Shown: one piece after another, positions 15,458 to 17,288 of the stretch
Numbering within the stretch: the stretch's first letter is position 1
How the letters are laid out: every line of letters begins with the position of its first letter
Origin: an uncultured Pelosinus sp.
GTDB lineage: Bacteria; Bacillota; Negativicutes; UMGS1260
Assembly (NCBI GenBank): GCA_900550105.1
Contig: URQW01000055.1
Coordinates: 1-17,288 of the forward strand
Reading direction: 5' to 3'
Length of the DNA: 17,288 bases
Notes under the pieces: generated by a model
What the model saw: the letters and a program-made list of their open reading frames with translations, nothing else
What the model was told of the DNA's origin: nothing
Databases searched by the model: none
Made by a program: the position numbers and the translations under genes

Positions 15458-15688
15458 TCAATTCGTTATGCGTTTTTCAAGCGAAAAAAGTTCTTCCACT
15501 TTTTGTGACATTAACTGCTGGGCATCAGAAATTGCTTGATTATAAATATACACACCGGCATTGTTCAGAATGAAATCCAAAAACAGCGAAGCTTGAAAAG
15601 AACTGATTTCCTCATCGCGTTCTTTCAAAAAGAATTCTTGGATGCTGCTTAGTAAAACTTGTTTTGATTCGTCCGAAAGCTTAATCAT
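15458..15688 (-). CDS. DUF2164 family protein
   Basis: 76 residues from ATG 15688 (MIKLSDESKQ), with CGAGGT seven bases upstream. The longer reading from 15721 has no ribosome site and adds residues foreign to the family. The pattern MIKLS...SIQEFFLKERDEEI, ASLFLDFIL, YNQAISDAQ matches DUF2164, a small soluble protein common in Firmicutes and proteobacteria. Its function is not known. It ends 12 bases from the stop of the secreted-protein gene, tail to tail. Confidence 0.85.
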   Translation of the reverse strand: MIKLSDESKQVLLSSIQEFFLKERDEEISSFQASLFLDFILNNAGVYIYNQAISDAQQLMSQKVEELFSLEKRITN

Positions 15689-15751
15689 GATGGTACCTCG
15701 AATTTTTAAGTTTTGGTTCATTATAGCATTGCCTTTTTCAGAAAAAAAGAT

Positions 15752-15787
15752 TGGTAATAAGAAAGCCAGCGCTTTGGGCGCTGGCTG
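15752..15787 (-). terminator. Intrinsic terminator after the OFA transporter gene
   Basis: AGCCAGCGC (15764-15772) and GCGCTGGCT (15778-15786) form a perfect 9-bp GC-rich stem with a 5-base loop, just past the stop of the minus-strand transporter gene. On that strand the stem is followed by TTTCTTATT. On the plus strand TGATCATTTTTT follows, a weaker arrangement that could also serve transcripts read the other way. Confidence 0.85.
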
Positions 15788-15795
15788 ATCATTTT

Positions 15796-17040
15796 TTATG
15801 AAGGATTTTCGGCCGAATATTGTCTTGCCGTAATTGCTGTAGTGGTATGACGAGCGCCATAGTGTTTTAAGAAGAAGGCAATGATTAAATTAATAACAAA
15901 ACATCCGGCGAAGAAATATAGGGTCAGTGTGTAGCCGCTGGTTGATTCTCTAAGTAATGACACGACATAAGGACCAGCGACACCGGCCATTCCCCAGGCA
16001 GTCAAGATCCGACCATGGATGGCGCTTAGTTTTCTGGTGCCAAAGATATCGCTGAGATAGGCTGGCATGCAGGAGAAGCCACCGCCGTAGCACGTAATAA
16101 TGAGAAGAACTAGTACTTCAAATCCGAAAGCATCTGCCGTTGTGGCAAGCTTCCAGAAAGCGAAGCACTCTAAACCGAAGAAGAGTACATAAGTATAACC
16201 GCGGCCAATATAGTCAGAAATCGTTGACCAAAAGATACGGCCTGCGCCATTAAATAGTCCAATGATACCTACTAATGAGGCTGCTTCGGCAGGAGACATG
16301 CCGACAACTTCTTGGGCCATGGGCGACGCGACTGCTAAAAGGCCGATGCCGCAAGTAATATTTACGAAAAAAATCCACCATAAAGCACTGAACTGCCAAG
16401 TCTTTAAAGCTTCGTTTTCCGTAAAGCCTCGCTGTAAACAAGAATTTTTCGGTGCTACAGGATTATTACTTGGCTTTTCTGGGGGAGCTTTTAAATAGGA
16501 AGCCGATAATCCCATAACAATCATATAAATGATGCCTAGCACCAGAAAGTTATCTACTAATCCGTAGGCTGTCGTTAGCCGTTGCATCAAAGGGCCGGCA
16601 ATCAAACTAGCAAAACCGAAGCCCATAATAGCAAGGCCCGTGGCAAAGCCCCGATGATTCGGGAAATACTTGACTAGTGTTGAAACAGGGGTAATATATC
16701 CAATGCCTAGGCCAATGCCGCCGATTACGCCGTAAAACAAATACAGTAGTGGCAAACTATGCAGATAGAGAGCTAGAGCTGTGCCGAACATTCCTGCACC
16801 CCAGAAAGCGGCGGCGATGAGTCCACTCTTTTTGGGACCGTATTTTTCTACGAAACTGCCTAAAAGTCCAGCGGATAAACCTAAAAACAAAATAGCTAAT
16901 GAAAATGTCCAGGTTGTTTCTTTCAAGGAAAAGCCTTGGGTTGCCATAATTGGACGAACCAATACACTCCAAGCATAGACGCTGCCAATACAAATATGAA
17001 TTCCCACAGCAGCAAGCGCGATAAACCAGCGATTTCTCAT
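15796..17040 (-). CDS. OFA-family MFS transporter
   Basis: 414 residues, 12 membrane helices, ATG with AAGGGATGG upstream. The oxalate/formate antiporter family is recognised by MRNRWFIALAAVGIHICIGSVYAWSV, VEKYGPKK (64-71), GVIGGIGLGIGYITPV (104-119), YFPNHRGFATG (125-135) and LSDIFGTRKLSAIHG (329-343). At the place where characterised OxlT has its membrane Lys (TAKA, from memory) this protein reads TAWG (347-350), so oxalate/formate exchange should not be assumed; monocarboxylates such as formate, pyruvate or lactate are alternatives. The central loop is short and basic-poor. Control is by the ZTP riboswitch in its leader, which links the cargo to one-carbon metabolism and makes formate attractive (inference). 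A terminator follows. Confidence 0.93.
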   Translation of the reverse strand: MRNRWFIALAAVGIHICIGSVYAWSVLVRPIMATQGFSLKETTWTFSLAILFLGLSAGLLGSFVEKYGPKKSGLIAAAFWGAGMFGTALALYLHSLPLLYLFYGVIGGIGLGIGYITPVSTLVKYFPNHRGFATGLAIMGFGFASLIAGPLMQRLTTAYGLVDNFLVLGIIYMIVMGLSASYLKAPPEKPSNNPVAPKNSCLQRGFTENEALKTWQFSALWWIFFVNITCGIGLLAVASPMAQEVVGMSPAEAASLVGIIGLFNGAGRIFWSTISDYIGRGYTYVLFFGLECFAFWKLATTADAFGFEVLVLLIITCYGGGFSCMPAYLSDIFGTRKLSAIHGRILTAWGMAGVAGPYVVSLLRESTSGYTLTLYFFAGCFVINLIIAFFLKHYGARHTTTAITARQYSAENPS

Positions 17041-17088
17041 ATAAATCCATCCCTTCTAAGAAAAAATCCGAGAGATGCTGCCAAAACG

Positions 17089-17127
17089 CAAAAACCGTCC
17101 AGGCATGAATCTCTCTGCCCAGACGGT
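17089..17127 (-). terminator. Riboswitch-controlled intrinsic terminator
   Basis: Read on the minus strand, ACCGTCTGGGCA (complement of 17116-17127) pairs with TGCCTGGACGGT (complement of 17094-17105), 12 bp including a G-U, with a 10-base loop, followed by five T and GCGTTTT. Its 5' arm is the conserved 3' segment of the ZTP aptamer, so aptamer folding and termination exclude each other. Confidence 0.88.
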
Positions 17128-17193
17128 CGGCTTATCTTTGCTCTGCAGTACATGTGGTCATTTCCACTTATCCGTCAGTCCTGCATAGCCTAT
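17116..17193 (-). promoter_or_regulatory. ZTP (pfl) riboswitch aptamer
   Basis: On the minus strand, the P1-like pair TGCAG/CTGCA encloses GGACTGACGG, then AAGTGG...CCAC (second stem), and downstream lies GCCGACCGTCTGGGCA, the hallmark 3' element of the pfl/ZTP class (consensus CCGCCUGGGCA). The usual pseudoknot partner GGCG reads GACG here, and the 3' element has CGTC in place of CGCC, so the pairing is kept by a compensating change. The class senses ZMP/ZTP, the purine intermediates that build up when 10-formyl-tetrahydrofolate is scarce, and usually turns genes on. Here ligand binding would block the terminator and allow transporter expression. Confidence 0.85.
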
Positions 17194-17213
17194 GAACTTT
17201 TTATTACAGGCTC

Positions 17214-17242
17214 ATTATAGCAACAGGGAAAAAAGGTGTCAA
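17214..17242 (-). promoter_or_regulatory. Consensus sigma-A promoter for the OFA transporter
   Basis: On the minus strand the -35 TTGACA (complement of 17237-17242), a 17-base spacer and -10 TATAAT (complement of 17214-17219) match the vegetative consensus at all twelve positions. Transcription would begin near 17207, just before the riboswitch. A perfect promoter with a conditional terminator fits control at the level of elongation. Confidence 0.92.
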
Positions 17243-17288
17243 GATAAAATACTGCTAAAATACGATGGACGAGGGGAAAAATAAAAGA

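Noticed and set aside
1..17288. CRISPR arrays, tRNA genes, IS ends, attachment sites, prophage genes
   Set aside because: Read for on both strands; no regularly spaced repeats, cloverleaf, transposase or integrase sequence was seen.

Overview
This 17.3 kb window reads as ordinary chromosome of an anaerobic Firmicute with moderate GC. The style suggests a Negativicutes / Sporomusaceae-type organism: strong GGAGG-type ribosome sites, TTG/GTG starts, an OFA transporter, DUF2164, and small secreted proteins with Gram-positive-style signal peptides. That placement is an inference from gene content, not a phylogeny. There are no tRNAs, rRNAs, IS elements, CRISPR arrays or prophage genes, and no gene-free stretch reaches 300 bases.

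Left part (1-5400, + strand): the last codons of an OmpR-type response regulator; its translationally coupled sensor histidine kinase; a secreted Pro/His-rich protein; an MFS permease; an ArsB/NhaD-like (IT superfamily) permease; and a stand-alone ABC-type ATPase of the COG3910 kind. The kinase sensor loop and the secreted protein are both unusually proline-rich.

Middle (5400-9830): a minus-strand gene set with short gaps, transcribed from a divergent promoter region. The order is EamA/DMT permease, FosX (fosfomycin epoxide hydrolase family, all key residues present), phosphotransacetylase, D-2-hydroxyacid dehydrogenase, then an intrinsic terminator. A LysR regulator faces away from it. The permease appears to use an ATA start codon.

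Right-centre (9895-14711): an unrecognised helical protein; rsgA, preceded by a leader with an 18-codon ORF and two mutually exclusive hairpins, one of which hides the rsgA ribosome site; a gamma-glutamylcyclotransferase-like protein; and recD2, which overlaps the previous gene tail to tail.

Right end (14712-17288): a small secreted protein, a DUF2164 protein, and an OFA-family MFS transporter on the minus strand. The transporter's leader holds a consensus sigma-A promoter, a ZTP (pfl) riboswitch and an intrinsic terminator whose 5' arm is the 3' half of the aptamer. This ties the transporter to folate / one-carbon status. The strongest candidates for new biology are the rsgA leader switch and the LysR/EamA/FosX/Pta/dehydrogenase cluster.
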